Source of the DNA: Daejeonella sp.
Lineage (GTDB): Bacteria > Bacteroidota > Bacteroidia > Sphingobacteriales > Sphingobacteriaceae
Length of the DNA: 64,000 nucleotides
Assembly: GCF_030695525.1 (NCBI RefSeq)
Contig: NZ_JAUYSS010000032.1
Coordinates: 124,001 to 188,000, forward strand
Direction of reading: 5' to 3'
In this document: piece after piece, positions 16,613-26,420 of the stretch
Layout of the letters: the number at the start of each line of letters is the position of its first letter
Position numbering within the stretch: the first letter of the stretch is position 1
The notes under the pieces: generated by a model
Database searches by the model: none
Told to the model about the DNA's origin: nothing
Seen by the model: the letters and a program-made list of their open reading frames with translations, nothing else
Translations under genes and position numbers: made by a program

Positions 16613-18741
16613 TGAAACAATCCCGGGAGATTAAAACATTTATTTTCAGCCAGTACTTTTCAGAAGGATTACGTATAACGTTTGGTGTACTTCTCCCCTC
16701 TTTGGTTTTTTTTCAATTGGATCAACCTTCTTTAGGGTTAACAATTTCATTGGGAGCATTTTGTGTTAGCATTGCAGATAATCAAGGCCCAATTACACAT
16801 AAGCGAAATGGAATGCTTTTTTGTAGTATTTTAATTTTTCTTACAACATTATTAACCGGTTCTATAAATAAGTACCCTTTCCTCATTGGTTTGGAAATAC
16901 TTATTTTATGTTTCTTTTATTCCATGTTTTCTCTTTATGGGAACCGTGCATCTTCAATTGGAATGGCTGCATTACTTGTAATGATTCTGTCAATAGACCA
17001 TGATGTAACAGCTTCACAGGGAGCTTTAGGGCATGCCCTGTATATTTTATCTGGTGGTATATGGTATATGTTACTTAGTCTCTCCCTTGCACAGTTCAGG
17101 CCATACAGACTTGCCCAACAGGCCATGGGTGAATGTATCCGGGAGGTCGCAGAATATGTAAGGCTAAAGGCTGATTTTTATGATAATGAAACAGATTTTG
17201 ACGAAAACTATAAAAAATTGATATCTCAGCAGGTAATCGTACATGAGCAACAGGACTCTGTCAGGGAATTATTGTTCAAAACCAGGCTGTTGGTAAAAGA
17301 GTCAACTTTAATGGGGAGACTGCTTATTCTTGTATTTGTTGACATTATAGATTTGTTTGAACAAACTATGGCAACTCATTATGATTACCAAACCCTTCAT
17401 AAAACTTATGGAAAATCGAAATCGCTGAAGGAATTCAGATCCATCATAATTAAACTTTCAGAGGAGCTTGAAAATTTAAGTTATTATATTATTAGTAATG
17501 AAATGCCACAGCGGCTAACAAACTTCAAATCTGAGCTTGAAAGGTTAAAAATCTGTATCGATAAAGTTGAAGAAACCGGGACTAATGCTTTTGTGCTTAA
17601 AAAGATTCTGATCAACATTCGAAATATGGTCAGTCGCGTAGATAAAATTTATACCATTTTTAGTCAAAAGCATTTATCAGGACAGGAAATAAAAAACGAG
17701 GTCGATTTGAGTAAGTTTGTTTCACATCAAAATTTTGATTTCAAGATTCTGAAAGAGAACCTCAGTCCGAAATCATCCATCTTTCGGCATTCAGTCCGTG
17801 TAGCACTTATGTGTCTCTTCGGTTACCTGGTTTCTAAGCTGTTCCCTGTGGGTTACCATAGTTATTGGATCCTGCTAACAATTCTTGTTCTTCTTAAACC
17901 GGCTTACAGTCTGACTAAACAAAGAAACATCGAACGACTGATTGGTACTATTATCGGAGGAATTGCCGGTGCACTTATTCTCTATTCTATAAAGGATCAA
18001 ACTGCTTTATTTGTATTCCTGCTTATATTTATGGTCGCTGCTTATAGTTTTCAAAGACTTAATTATGTTGTAAGTGTTCTTTTCATGACACCTTACATTC
18101 TGATTCTATTTAGTTTTATGGGCGAGAATAATATCAATTTAGCTCAGGAAAGAATCATTGATACTTTTATTGGATCCTTTATAGCATTGTCTGCCAGCTA
18201 CCTTGTACTTCCTAACTGGGAGTCTCATAATTTTAAGTACTTTATGGGGGAAATCCTGATTGCGAATTATCAATACCTTCAAAAGGTTGCCAGTCTTCTT
18301 TCAGGAAATGAGATAGATATAACTGCCTATAAATTGGCGCGAAAGAATGTTTATGTAAGTTCAGCCAATCTGGGCAGTGCTTTTCAGAGAATGCTCTCAG
18401 AACCGAAAAGTAAACAGCAAAACAGTAAGGAACTTCATAAATTTGTTGTCCTGAATCACATGTTGTCTTCCTACACAGCTACGTTAATGACTACCCTGCT
18501 GCAGAAGAGCTCTTTAGAAGTAAATGATTATCATATTAAACTGATTAAAAGATCTTTATATACTTTATCTGAAGTAATAAAAAGTATGAAAGATGTGGAA
18601 TTAGAAGATATTGAAATCAATGGATCCGACTCAAAATATCTGTATAAAAAATCTAATGAATCAGATTTGTTATCAGAGCAGCTTGAACTGGTGAATAAAT
18701 TGATTATTGATCTCCAAAAGATTGGTCAAAATCAGGTATAG
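16612..18741 (+). CDS. FUSC / YccS-type inner-membrane protein
   Basis: A 709-residue integral membrane protein. Residues about 20-165 hold a cluster of transmembrane helices, about 170-390 a long soluble helical region, and about 395-520 a second cluster beginning HSVRVALMCLFGYLVSKLFPVGYHSYWILLTILVLLKP, the signature of FUSC-like domains; the rest is cytosolic. The family includes the p-hydroxybenzoate efflux component AaeB and YccS/YhfK; the substrate here is unknown. It converges on bioB. Confidence 0.88.
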   Translation: MKQSREIKTFIFSQYFSEGLRITFGVLLPSLVFFQLDQPSLGLTISLGAFCVSIADNQGPITHKRNGMLFCSILIFLTTLLTGSINKYPFLIGLEILILCFFYSMFSLYGNRASSIGMAALLVMILSIDHDVTASQGALGHALYILSGGIWYMLLSLSLAQFRPYRLAQQAMGECIREVAEYVRLKADFYDNETDFDENYKKLISQQVIVHEQQDSVRELLFKTRLLVKESTLMGRLLILVFVDIIDLFEQTMATHYDYQTLHKTYGKSKSLKEFRSIIIKLSEELENLSYYIISNEMPQRLTNFKSELERLKICIDKVEETGTNAFVLKKILINIRNMVSRVDKIYTIFSQKHLSGQEIKNEVDLSKFVSHQNFDFKILKENLSPKSSIFRHSVRVALMCLFGYLVSKLFPVGYHSYWILLTILVLLKPAYSLTKQRNIERLIGTIIGGIAGALILYSIKDQTALFVFLLIFMVAAYSFQRLNYVVSVLFMTPYILILFSFMGENNINLAQERIIDTFIGSFIALSASYLVLPNWESHNFKYFMGEILIANYQYLQKVASLLSGNEIDITAYKLARKNVYVSSANLGSAFQRMLSEPKSKQQNSKELHKFVVLNHMLSSYTATLMTTLLQKSSLEVNDYHIKLIKRSLYTLSEVIKSMKDVELEDIEINGSDSKYLYKKSNESDLLSEQLELVNKLIIDLQKIGQNQV

Positions 18742-18773
18742 AAAATAGAAAAAATGGGTAAACCCCTCTTGAA

Positions 18774-19763
18774 TTATATTTCAGTCTGTTTCTCTTTTCG
18801 ACCATATTTGAATGCTTCACGGGGTTTCAGGCCTAGTATTTCAAACATTTTCATGTCTTCACTAAATGCCGGATTTGGTGTGGTCAGTAATTTATCGCCG
18901 GCAAAAATTGAATTTGCACCGGCCATAAAACATAAAGCCTGATCAGTTAAGCTCATTTCCGTTCTACCTGCAGACAAACGTACTACAGTTTTGGGCATAA
19001 TAATACGTGCAGTAGCTATCATTCGAACCATCTCCCAAATTGAAACCCTGGGTTGATCAGCCAATGGTGTTCCCTTAACAGGAACAAGTGCATTAACTGG
19101 TACAGACTCGGGATGTTTTGACATATTTGATAAGGTTTTTAGCATTGCAATACGGTCGTTGACTGTTTCGCCAAGGCCTATTATTCCACCACTGCAAACG
19201 GTGAGCTTAGCTTTTCTCGCATGATCAATTGTTTTTAAGCGATCTTCGTAAGTTCTTGTAGTGATAATACGCTTATAATCGTCTTCCGATGTGTCCAGAT
19301 TATGGTTATAGGCATAAAGACCGGCATCTGCCAAACGCTGTGCCTGAGATTCAGAAAGCATTCCCAAAGTACAACAAACTTCCATTTCCAGAGCATTAAC
19401 TGAGCTAACCATTTCAATCACACGATCAAAATCCCTGTTATCCCTTACTTCCCGCCATGCAGCACCCATACATAAACGGGATGCACCTGCATCTTTAGCT
19501 TTTTTTGCTGCTTCGGTTACTTGTTCAACTGACATAAGCGCCTGAACTTCAAGATCAGTCTGATACCTTGCAGCCTGCGGACAATATGCACAATCCTCCG
19601 GACAGCCACCCGTCTTTATAGATAATAGACTACTAATCTGAACTTCTGAATAATCTTTGTTTTCTCTGTGAACAGTTGCGGCATTGTAAATTAAATCGAG
19701 TAGCGGGCTGTGATATATCTCTGCTATTTCTTCTTTTGTCCAGTTATTTCTAATCTCGGTCAT
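18774..19763 (-). CDS. bioB: Biotin synthase
   Basis: Radical-SAM enzyme inserting sulfur into dethiobiotin. The 329-residue frame starts MTEIRNNWTKEEI, matching the E. coli N-terminus in length; a longer frame from TTG 19793 would begin inside a -7 promoter box and is rejected. The 4Fe-4S motif CPEDCAYC uses C54, C58 and C61. Other family blocks seen: RLCMGAAWREVRD, NHNLDTSEDDY, GGIIGLGE and RLSAGRTEMS. No other biotin gene is nearby, so the pathway is scattered. It converges on the FUSC gene with only about 30 bases between stops. Confidence 0.97.
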   Translation of the reverse strand: MTEIRNNWTKEEIAEIYHSPLLDLIYNAATVHRENKDYSEVQISSLLSIKTGGCPEDCAYCPQAARYQTDLEVQALMSVEQVTEAAKKAKDAGASRLCMGAAWREVRDNRDFDRVIEMVSSVNALEMEVCCTLGMLSESQAQRLADAGLYAYNHNLDTSEDDYKRIITTRTYEDRLKTIDHARKAKLTVCSGGIIGLGETVNDRIAMLKTLSNMSKHPESVPVNALVPVKGTPLADQPRVSIWEMVRMIATARIIMPKTVVRLSAGRTEMSLTDQALCFMAGANSIFAGDKLLTTPNPAFSEDMKMFEILGLKPREAFKYGRKEKQTEI

Positions 19764-19790
19764 ATTGATTGGGCATGTGTTTGGGCAAAA

Positions 19791-19798
19791 CAAATTTA
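19791..19798 (-). promoter_or_regulatory. -7 type promoter box of bioB
   Basis: On the minus strand TAAATTTG, an exact TAnnTTTG, 27 bases before the chosen ATG. No clear TTG element at the expected distance. No BirA-like dyad was noticed nearby. Confidence 0.45.
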
Positions 19799-19836
19799 GA
19801 ATAAAATTAGCAGCCTGAAAATGTAAATTATAGAAA

Positions 19837-21186
19837 TCAGAGTAAAAGGTTACTCGCTAAACCTAATAAAATCAGGAAGCCAAAAACATCGGTAAATGTT
19901 GTAATAATGATTGAAGATGCCACGGCTGGGTCTATCCCCACTCTTTTGAGAATTAGAGGAATTGCTGATCCTGAAATTCCTGCTATTACGAGGTTTCCGG
20001 TCATTGCAATAAAGATTACAAGACCTAACATCGTATTATGGTCATAAAGCAATGCAAAAAGAAATATTATACTGCCAATCACCGCTCCATTGATCAATCC
20101 GACAGTAAATTCCTTTAATACTGTTCTGTAAGCCTGATTATCAGTAAGGTCATTCAGTGAAATACGTCTTACTGTTACTGCAAGTGCCTGAGTAGCAGCA
20201 TTTCCACCCATTCCTGCAATAATAATCATATAGCCTGCCAGTAAACCCAAGCCTGCAATTACACTTTCATAATAGCGTATGATAGAGGCTGCAAGAAAGG
20301 CTGTACCAAGATTTATTACAAGCCATGGTAAACGACTTTTTACCGCTTCTTTCCAGTTACCTGCAAGCTCTTCATCCTCGGATACACCGGATATTTTCAA
20401 TATATCTTCCGTATTTTCTTCTTCCATAACATCAATCACATCATCAAAAGTTATTCGTCCAAGCAGATGCATCTGATCATCAACGACAGGAATGCTGGTT
20501 AAGTTATATTGAGAAATTAATTTGGCTACCTCTTCCTGATCTGTATCTGCCTTAACATAAACAAAATCAGAAATAATTAATTGACTGATATTGACATTAT
20601 TTCTGGCTTTTATTATATCCTTTAATGAAACAATACCCTTTAAAATATTGTGTTTATCAATTACATTGATAGTATAGAACTCTTCCATCTCTTCCGACTG
20701 GCGAATAATTTCTTCAATGGCTTCTTTTTTTTGCAAATCTTCATGGATCTTAATAACCTGAGTATTCATCAGGCCCCCGGCAGTATCTTCCTCGTATTTT
20801 AGCAGGGAGCGGATGTTTGAGGCATCCTCTTCATCAAGTCCCAGAAGTATTTCCTGCTGCTGATCTTCCGGTAATTGGCTGATAATATCGGTAGCATCAT
20901 CATAATCAAGCTCTTCAACAATTTCTGAACGCCGGTCAGGGTGCAGGTTTTCAAGCAATCTTTCAGGATGAAATTCTGCATCCATTTCAGAAATAACTTC
21001 AGATGCAAGTTCTGCAGGCAAAATACTAATTATACGCTCTCTTGATTCCTGGGGTAAACTTTCAAAAAGTATAGCTATTTCTGAAGTATGGTATTCAGAT
21101 ATGAGTTCTTTCAACACCAAGTCATCCTGTTCAAGTGCCCGCTTGATCTTAATAAGGTCTGTTTTATCTAATTCGAAAGACTGCAT
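19837..21186 (-). CDS. mgtE: Magnesium transporter MgtE
   Basis: A 449-residue Mg2+ channel/transporter. It has the cytosolic N-domain of helical repeats (FESLPQESRERIISILP, LPEDQQQEILLGLD), a CBS pair at about residues 130-255 that senses Mg2+, and a C-terminal transmembrane domain with GMGGNAATQALAVTVR and PLILKRVGIDPAVASS, which line the pore. It lies 103 bases after corA on the same strand. No M-box riboswitch is visible. Confidence 0.95.
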   Translation of the reverse strand: MQSFELDKTDLIKIKRALEQDDLVLKELISEYHTSEIAILFESLPQESRERIISILPAELASEVISEMDAEFHPERLLENLHPDRRSEIVEELDYDDATDIISQLPEDQQQEILLGLDEEDASNIRSLLKYEEDTAGGLMNTQVIKIHEDLQKKEAIEEIIRQSEEMEEFYTINVIDKHNILKGIVSLKDIIKARNNVNISQLIISDFVYVKADTDQEEVAKLISQYNLTSIPVVDDQMHLLGRITFDDVIDVMEEENTEDILKISGVSEDEELAGNWKEAVKSRLPWLVINLGTAFLAASIIRYYESVIAGLGLLAGYMIIIAGMGGNAATQALAVTVRRISLNDLTDNQAYRTVLKEFTVGLINGAVIGSIIFLFALLYDHNTMLGLVIFIAMTGNLVIAGISGSAIPLILKRVGIDPAVASSIIITTFTDVFGFLILLGLASNLLL

Positions 21187-21289
21187 ATTATAAAAGTAGG
21201 TAATAGAGATGAGAAATGACCAGATTTTGTATTATAAGGATTGGATAATATTGAATGTGAGCAATTTTAAAATTCAGCCATGAAAAAAA

Positions 21290-22414
21290 TCAGCTTTTAT
21301 TGAGCCAGCCTTTTCTCCAGAAGAATATCATTTGAATGATTGCAATAAGCAGCATTCCCAAAATGGTATAGATATAACCATGTTCCATGTAAAGTTCAGG
21401 CATATTATTGTGAAGTAATTCACCAGTTTCGGGATCTTGTTTCGCAAAATTCATCCCGTAAATTCCGGCAATAAAAGTAAGTGGAATGAATATGGAAGAA
21501 ATGATAGTCAAAACTTTCATAATCTCATTCATTCTATGGCTTATCAGAGATAAATTCATGTCTATGAGACTGGTTGTCAATTCTTTATAGGTTTCAACAA
21601 GGTCGATTATCTGCATGCAATGATCATAAGTGTCTCTAAGAAAGGTTTTGGTTGTCTTAGTGATCAGCCTGGATTCACTTCTGATAAGATCATTAATTTT
21701 ATCCCGTTCAGGCCAGGCTGCCCTGCGAATCATAATCATTTCCCTCTTTATATTTTGAGTTTGAAACATGAGCGCTTTATCTGCTTTACGGTATAATAAC
21801 TGTTCAATCGTTTCCAGCTCATCACCTAATTTATAAATGAGTGTGAAATAATTATCTACTATTATATCAAGTAAGGCATACAATAAATAGGAGGTTTCCC
21901 CTGTCCGGATATTACCTTTTCCTCCTTCAAGACGGTGAATTACCGGGTCAAAAGTTAAACTATAGCTCTCCTGAAAGCTGATGAGTATATGAGGTAATAA
22001 AATAAATGATACTTGTTCATTTTCAATTTCCAGGTCCTTATTTACATACATATTTCTACTTACGGTAAAAATGAAATCACTATATTCATCAAGCTTAGGT
22101 CTTTGCCTGCAGTCAGTAATATCCTCCATTACCAGCTGATTAATACTGAATTTTGTTTTCAGATATTCCAGTAGTTTGAGATCTCCAATACCGCGAATAT
22201 CAATCCAGTAATTAAAGTCTTTTTTCGATTCAATCTCAATTTCAATTTCCTTATAAGATTTAATATTCACGCTATGAAATTCTTCTTCTTTAAAGGAATA
22301 AACAGTGATTTTTGGTTCTAATGCACCTTCGTAGAGTTGAACAGAACCCGGACTGGTTCCTGAAACAGGAACATATTTTTTTGACTTTAAACTTATTCTT
22401 CGAATTCTGGCCAT
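21290..22414 (-). CDS. corA: Magnesium/cobalt transporter CorA
   Basis: A 374-residue pentameric divalent-cation channel. A large cytosolic domain is followed by two C-terminal transmembrane helices with the invariant pore motif YGMNF between them; the loop reads EHGY rather than the classical MPEL, which appears earlier as NMPELYMEHGY. The start lies 2 bases after the wbqC-like stop, so the two are cotranscribed. Two different Mg2+ transport systems side by side (with mgtE) suggests shared demand or regulation. Confidence 0.95.
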   Translation of the reverse strand: MARIRRISLKSKKYVPVSGTSPGSVQLYEGALEPKITVYSFKEEEFHSVNIKSYKEIEIEIESKKDFNYWIDIRGIGDLKLLEYLKTKFSINQLVMEDITDCRQRPKLDEYSDFIFTVSRNMYVNKDLEIENEQVSFILLPHILISFQESYSLTFDPVIHRLEGGKGNIRTGETSYLLYALLDIIVDNYFTLIYKLGDELETIEQLLYRKADKALMFQTQNIKREMIMIRRAAWPERDKINDLIRSESRLITKTTKTFLRDTYDHCMQIIDLVETYKELTTSLIDMNLSLISHRMNEIMKVLTIISSIFIPLTFIAGIYGMNFAKQDPETGELLHNNMPELYMEHGYIYTILGMLLIAIIQMIFFWRKGWLNKS

Positions 22415-22416
22415 AA

Positions 22417-23025
22417 TTAAAGGTATTTAATACTTTGTGGTCCCTGATTAAATATGAGGTCAACTATGCTTAAATTAGGTAAAAACCCATTTCTTTCCTC
22501 AAAAACCTGAAAATATGGTTTGAAATTGATTTCAGAATCATGCTTTGGATGTATACTTTCCCGAAAATCTTCGAGTTCCGGATAAGTTGTTTGGAAGCTA
22601 TTGGTATAAGTGTAAGTGATATTAATTTTTAGGAACCGAAATATCAGATGCAACAATTCCTCATTGTAATCATATAGAAAATCCCATTTTTTTTCATAAA
22701 ATGTGATTAGTTCATCTTCGTAGTACTCAAAATAGGCTGAGCTTCTGTAAGAAGTTTGTAAACTCAACCAATGCAGTCTTTGCCATTTGAAGTCGTAACT
22801 AATTTTGACATTCTTAACAAGAGTATGATTCTTGGAACCTCTAATGACAGGCACAATCAAATCTAAGGTTCCATTTGGGGAATGTATGGTTGCTCTGTTT
22901 CGATAACTTTGTTTTCGAAAATTTTCTGCATTTTCTATTATGAGATTATCTTTATGTTTAAGTATTTTATTAAAATACTCAATATTGGGAAGATAAAATA
23001 AAGGGAATACTGCACCTTTTTCCAT
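22417..23025 (-). CDS. WbqC-like family protein
   Basis: A 202-residue protein beginning VFPLFYLPNIEYFNKIL and containing YRNRATIHSPNGTLDLIVPV and KWQRLHWLSLQTSYRSSAYFEYY, the hallmarks of the WbqC family (named from an O-antigen cluster; biochemical role unsettled). It heads a wbqC-corA-(mgtE) minus-strand group. Divergent from it is a lipid A-type acyltransferase and a glycosyltransferase, a faint link to surface polysaccharide. Confidence 0.87.
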   Translation of the reverse strand: MEKGAVFPLFYLPNIEYFNKILKHKDNLIIENAENFRKQSYRNRATIHSPNGTLDLIVPVIRGSKNHTLVKNVKISYDFKWQRLHWLSLQTSYRSSAYFEYYEDELITFYEKKWDFLYDYNEELLHLIFRFLKINITYTYTNSFQTTYPELEDFRESIHPKHDSEINFKPYFQVFEERNGFLPNLSIVDLIFNQGPQSIKYL

Positions 23026-23143
23026 CGTATAAGTTAAGTTTGTAGAACTTTGCCGAAATTAGTAATTAAACGGCCCTGCTCCAAGAATGTAATTATAAGC
23101 CGGGTAATGAATATTCTATTCCAATCCATTATTTAACACATTA

Positions 23144-24028
23144 ATGAATAAAGTTACATTCCGTGTTATTTCTTGTCTGTTATATCTCATTTCCCTGCTT
23201 CCATTCCCTGTCTTATATTTTCTTTCAGATACCCTATACATCATATTATACTATATTATTAAATACAGAAGAAAAGTTGTTGCCGACAATCTTTCAAACT
23301 CCTTTCCTGAAAAATCAAAATCTGAGCTGGAACAGATAGAAAAGCGATTTTATCGCTATCTGGCTGATTTAATTCTGGAATCAGTTAAGACCATATCAAT
23401 CAGTGCCAAAGAGATAAAAAAAAGGTTTGTTTTCAAAAATCTTGAAATTATGAAAACATACATTCGAAATGGCAAATCTCTTATTGCTGTTTCAGGACAT
23501 TATGGTAATTGGGAATGGGGAACGGTAGCGATCGGTCTTCAATTGAAGGATAAAGCACTCATAGTTTACAAGCCATTGTCAGATAAGCGATTTGAAGTAC
23601 TAATAACTTCCATGCGTTCCCGTTTTGGATCCATGATGGTGCCGATGAAACAAACTTTAAGGAAAGTTAATGAGCATAAAAATGATCCGAATGTGTTGGT
23701 ACTCGTGGGAGATCAAACCCCCACCCGTGAAGAATCCAGATACTTTACCAGCTTTTTGAATCAGCAGACAGCTGTATTTCTGGGTGTTGAAAAAATAGCC
23801 CTGAAACTAAAAACCCCGATTGTTTATTTTAGCATAAATAGAATAAAACGAGGCTATTACGAATGTGTAATTAAACCTTTAATAGAAAACCCTGAACTCA
23901 CAAAAGAATACGAAATTACTGAGGCTCATACCAAAGAACTTGAAAATAATATCTGTTTTCAACCAGAATATTGGTTATGGTCACATAAAAGATGGAAATT
24001 TAGTCCGGAAAATTTAAATAATGACTAA
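23144..24028 (+). CDS. Lysophospholipid / lipid A acyltransferase (LpxL family)
   Basis: A 294-residue acyltransferase with an N-terminal membrane anchor (ISCLLYLISLLPFPVLYFLS) and the catalytic HX4E motif in SGHYGNWEWG (H119, E124), followed by QTPTREES. The family transfers secondary acyl chains to lipid A or makes ornithine and related lipids; the donor and acceptor cannot be read from sequence. It overlaps the glycosyltransferase gene by 8 bases, so the two form an operon, probably for envelope glycolipid. Confidence 0.9.
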   Translation: MNKVTFRVISCLLYLISLLPFPVLYFLSDTLYIILYYIIKYRRKVVADNLSNSFPEKSKSELEQIEKRFYRYLADLILESVKTISISAKEIKKRFVFKNLEIMKTYIRNGKSLIAVSGHYGNWEWGTVAIGLQLKDKALIVYKPLSDKRFEVLITSMRSRFGSMMVPMKQTLRKVNEHKNDPNVLVLVGDQTPTREESRYFTSFLNQQTAVFLGVEKIALKLKTPIVYFSINRIKRGYYECVIKPLIENPELTKEYEITEAHTKELENNICFQPEYWLWSHKRWKFSPENLNND

Positions 24029-25049
24029 GGTTCCAAAAGTAGCAGCGGTAATACTGAACTGGAATGGAAGAAGCTATCTTGAAAGCTTTCTTCCATCTGT
24101 TATAGGCAGTACCTATCCAAACCTGGAAATTGTGGTTGGAGACAATGCTTCAACAGATAATTCTATTGAATTCCTGCAAATAAATTATCCGACTGTAAGA
24201 ATAATTCAAAATGACAAGAATTATGGTTTTGCAGCTGGTTATAACAGGATATTCGAACAGATTGATGCCGAGTATTATATTCTACTTAATTCGGATGTTG
24301 AAGTCTCCCCTGACTGGATAGAACCAATGATTCATATGATGGAATCAGAAATGTACATTGCAGCCGCACAGCCAAAAATTCTTTCCTATTCAAAAAAAGA
24401 CCATTTTGAATATGCAGGGGCTGCTGGTGGCTACATTGATGCTTTGGGTTATCCTTTTTGCAGGGGCAGAATTTTTGATACAGTTGAAGAAGACCTTGGA
24501 CAGTATGATGATCAATCTGAAATTTTCTGGGCCTCTGGTGCTGCCTTATTTATTAAAAGAAAATACTGGATAGAAGTTGGAGGCCTGGATCCGGATTTCT
24601 TCGCCCATATGGAAGAAATTGATCTTTGCTGGCGACTCAAGAATAAAGGTTACATGATCGTATTTTGTCCGCAATCAAAAGTGTATCATGTTGGAGGTGG
24701 TACATTGAATGCAGAAAGCCCTTTTAAGACCTATTTGAATTTTAGAAACAATCTCGTTTTACTTCAAAAGAATCTACCCTTCAGCAAGGCAATTCTAGTC
24801 ATCTTTATTCGTTTTTGGCTGGATCTAATATCATTAATTAAATATCTTGTTGATGGTAAACCCGGAAATGCTCTGGCAATTAGCAAGGCTCATTTCTATT
24901 TTCTTGGTCATCTTATCAGGAATATAAAAAAGGCCCGTGAGATAAATGTTTCAAGATTTAATGCAACCGGACTTTATAAGGAAAGCATCGTTTGGCAGTA
25001 TTTTATCCGAAAGAAAAAAACATTCAGCAGTTTAAAGAAAACTATCTAG
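24021..25049 (+). CDS. Glycosyltransferase family 2
   Basis: A 342-residue GT-A fold enzyme starting VPKVAAVILNWNGRSYLESFLPSV, with VVGDNASTDNS and a DxD-like NSDVEVSPDWIEPM for the metal-nucleotide sugar, and FWASGAALFIKRKYW...FFAHMEEIDLCWRLKNKG near the acceptor side. The sequence is close to rhamnosyltransferase-type family 2 proteins. The C-terminus overlaps the convergent aroQ by 18 bases. Cotranscribed with the acyltransferase. Confidence 0.92.
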   Translation: MTKVPKVAAVILNWNGRSYLESFLPSVIGSTYPNLEIVVGDNASTDNSIEFLQINYPTVRIIQNDKNYGFAAGYNRIFEQIDAEYYILLNSDVEVSPDWIEPMIHMMESEMYIAAAQPKILSYSKKDHFEYAGAAGGYIDALGYPFCRGRIFDTVEEDLGQYDDQSEIFWASGAALFIKRKYWIEVGGLDPDFFAHMEEIDLCWRLKNKGYMIVFCPQSKVYHVGGGTLNAESPFKTYLNFRNNLVLLQKNLPFSKAILVIFIRFWLDLISLIKYLVDGKPGNALAISKAHFYFLGHLIRNIKKAREINVSRFNATGLYKESIVWQYFIRKKKTFSSLKKTI

Positions 25050-25445
25050 TGCCATTTTGTAGCCGGCCAGACCAAAACCGGTTAAAACACCTTTACAGTT
25101 TTTTCCTGTCAGAGATATGTGCCGGTATTCTTCACGCGAATAAATATTGGATATATGTACCTCAACTACAGGAGTTTTGATCGCGGCAATTGCATCTGAA
25201 ATGGCCACAGAGGTGTGTGTATAACCTCCACCATTCAAAATAATACCATCATAACTAAATCCAACTTCATGTAATTTGTTAATGATTTCGCCTTCAACAT
25301 TACTCTGAAAATAATCAATCTGAACAGAACTGTATTTAGATTTTAATTCTTCAAAATAAGTATCAAAGCTACTATCACCATAGATAGATTTCTCACGTAC
25401 ACCCAGTAAATTTAAGTTTGGTCCGTTAATTATCTGTATTTTCAT
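25032..25445 (-). CDS. aroQ: 3-dehydroquinate dehydratase, type II
   Basis: A 137-residue dodecameric enzyme of the shikimate pathway (third step). It shows the N-terminal INGPNLNLLGVRE with the catalytic Tyr on the following loop (KSIYGDSSF), QSNVEGEIINKLHE, LNGGGYTHTSVAISDAI and VEVHISNIYSREEYRH. Its 3' end overlaps the glycosyltransferase convergently and its 5' end is divergent from xerD. Other aro genes are absent from the window. Confidence 0.97.
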   Translation of the reverse strand: MKIQIINGPNLNLLGVREKSIYGDSSFDTYFEELKSKYSSVQIDYFQSNVEGEIINKLHEVGFSYDGIILNGGGYTHTSVAISDAIAAIKTPVVEVHISNIYSREEYRHISLTGKNCKGVLTGFGLAGYKMALDSFL

Positions 25446-25518
25446 CGATTATTTGTGATTTATGATTTCAAAATTATGAATACCAAATGGCGTTTCATTA
25501 TCAAACATAAAAAATAAA

Positions 25519-26418
25519 TTGGACTGGCAAACAGGACTTATTGGCTTTAAATCGTATTTAAGATTAGAGCGTTCATTATCGGCAAATACAATTGAGGCAT
25601 ATTTGCATGATGTGGGTATGCTGATACAGTTTCTTAAAGGCAAATCTCTTAAAAAAGAGCTATCCGAAGTTTCAGCTAATGATTTGAAGGATTTCCTGAT
25701 TTGGATAAATGAACTTGGGATGCTCCCTCCGACTCAGGCCAGGGTTTTATCTGGCTTAAAAGCCTTTTTTAAATATCTGGTTTTAGATAATCAGATTAAA
25801 AATGATCCTTCAGCACTAATTGAGAGTCCTAAAACGAGCAGAAAACTACCCGACACACTCAGTATATTAGAAATCAATAAATTGATAGATGCCATTGATC
25901 TTTCAAAAGCTGAAGGAATGCGAAATAAGGCTATGCTGGAAATTTTATATGGCTGCGGTTTAAGGGTATCTGAACTTACAAGCCTTAAAATTTCGAATCT
26001 TTTTTTAGATATCGACTTTATTAAGATTCTGGGAAAGGGGGATAAAGAGCGATTGGTTCCGATCGGATCAGAGGCTATAAAATTTATCAGAATATTTATT
26101 GAGGAAGTGCGGGTTCATATAGCTGTGAAACCAGGGAAAGAGGATTTTGTGTTTTTAAACATGCGTGGAAATCCGATTTCAAGAGTTATGGTATTTCTGA
26201 TCATTAAGGATTTGGCAAAAAAAGCTGGCATCAATAAAAGTATTAGTCCGCATACCTTCAGACACTCTTTTGCAACGCATTTGATTGAAGGCGGTGCCGA
26301 CCTTAGAGCCGTTCAGGAAATGCTTGGACATGAAAGTATTACCACGACCGAAATTTACACTCATTTAGACCGGGATTATTTGCGGGATACCATTATTCAG
26401 TATCATCCACGAAGCTGA
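25519..26418 (+). CDS. xerD: Tyrosine recombinase XerD-like
   Basis: A 299-residue site-specific recombinase that resolves chromosome dimers at dif. The catalytic set is complete: R149, K173, H245, R248, H271 and Tyr280 (HESITTTEIYTH). The N-terminal SAM-like domain starts MDWQTGLIGFKSYLRLERSLS. No in-frame ATG exists between the last upstream stop and this sequence, so TTG at 25519 is taken as the start. The gene stands alone, not next to an integrated element, which fits a housekeeping XerC/D. Confidence 0.93.
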   Translation: MDWQTGLIGFKSYLRLERSLSANTIEAYLHDVGMLIQFLKGKSLKKELSEVSANDLKDFLIWINELGMLPPTQARVLSGLKAFFKYLVLDNQIKNDPSALIESPKTSRKLPDTLSILEINKLIDAIDLSKAEGMRNKAMLEILYGCGLRVSELTSLKISNLFLDIDFIKILGKGDKERLVPIGSEAIKFIRIFIEEVRVHIAVKPGKEDFVFLNMRGNPISRVMVFLIIKDLAKKAGINKSISPHTFRHSFATHLIEGGADLRAVQEMLGHESITTTEIYTHLDRDYLRDTIIQYHPRS

Positions 26419-26420
26419 TC

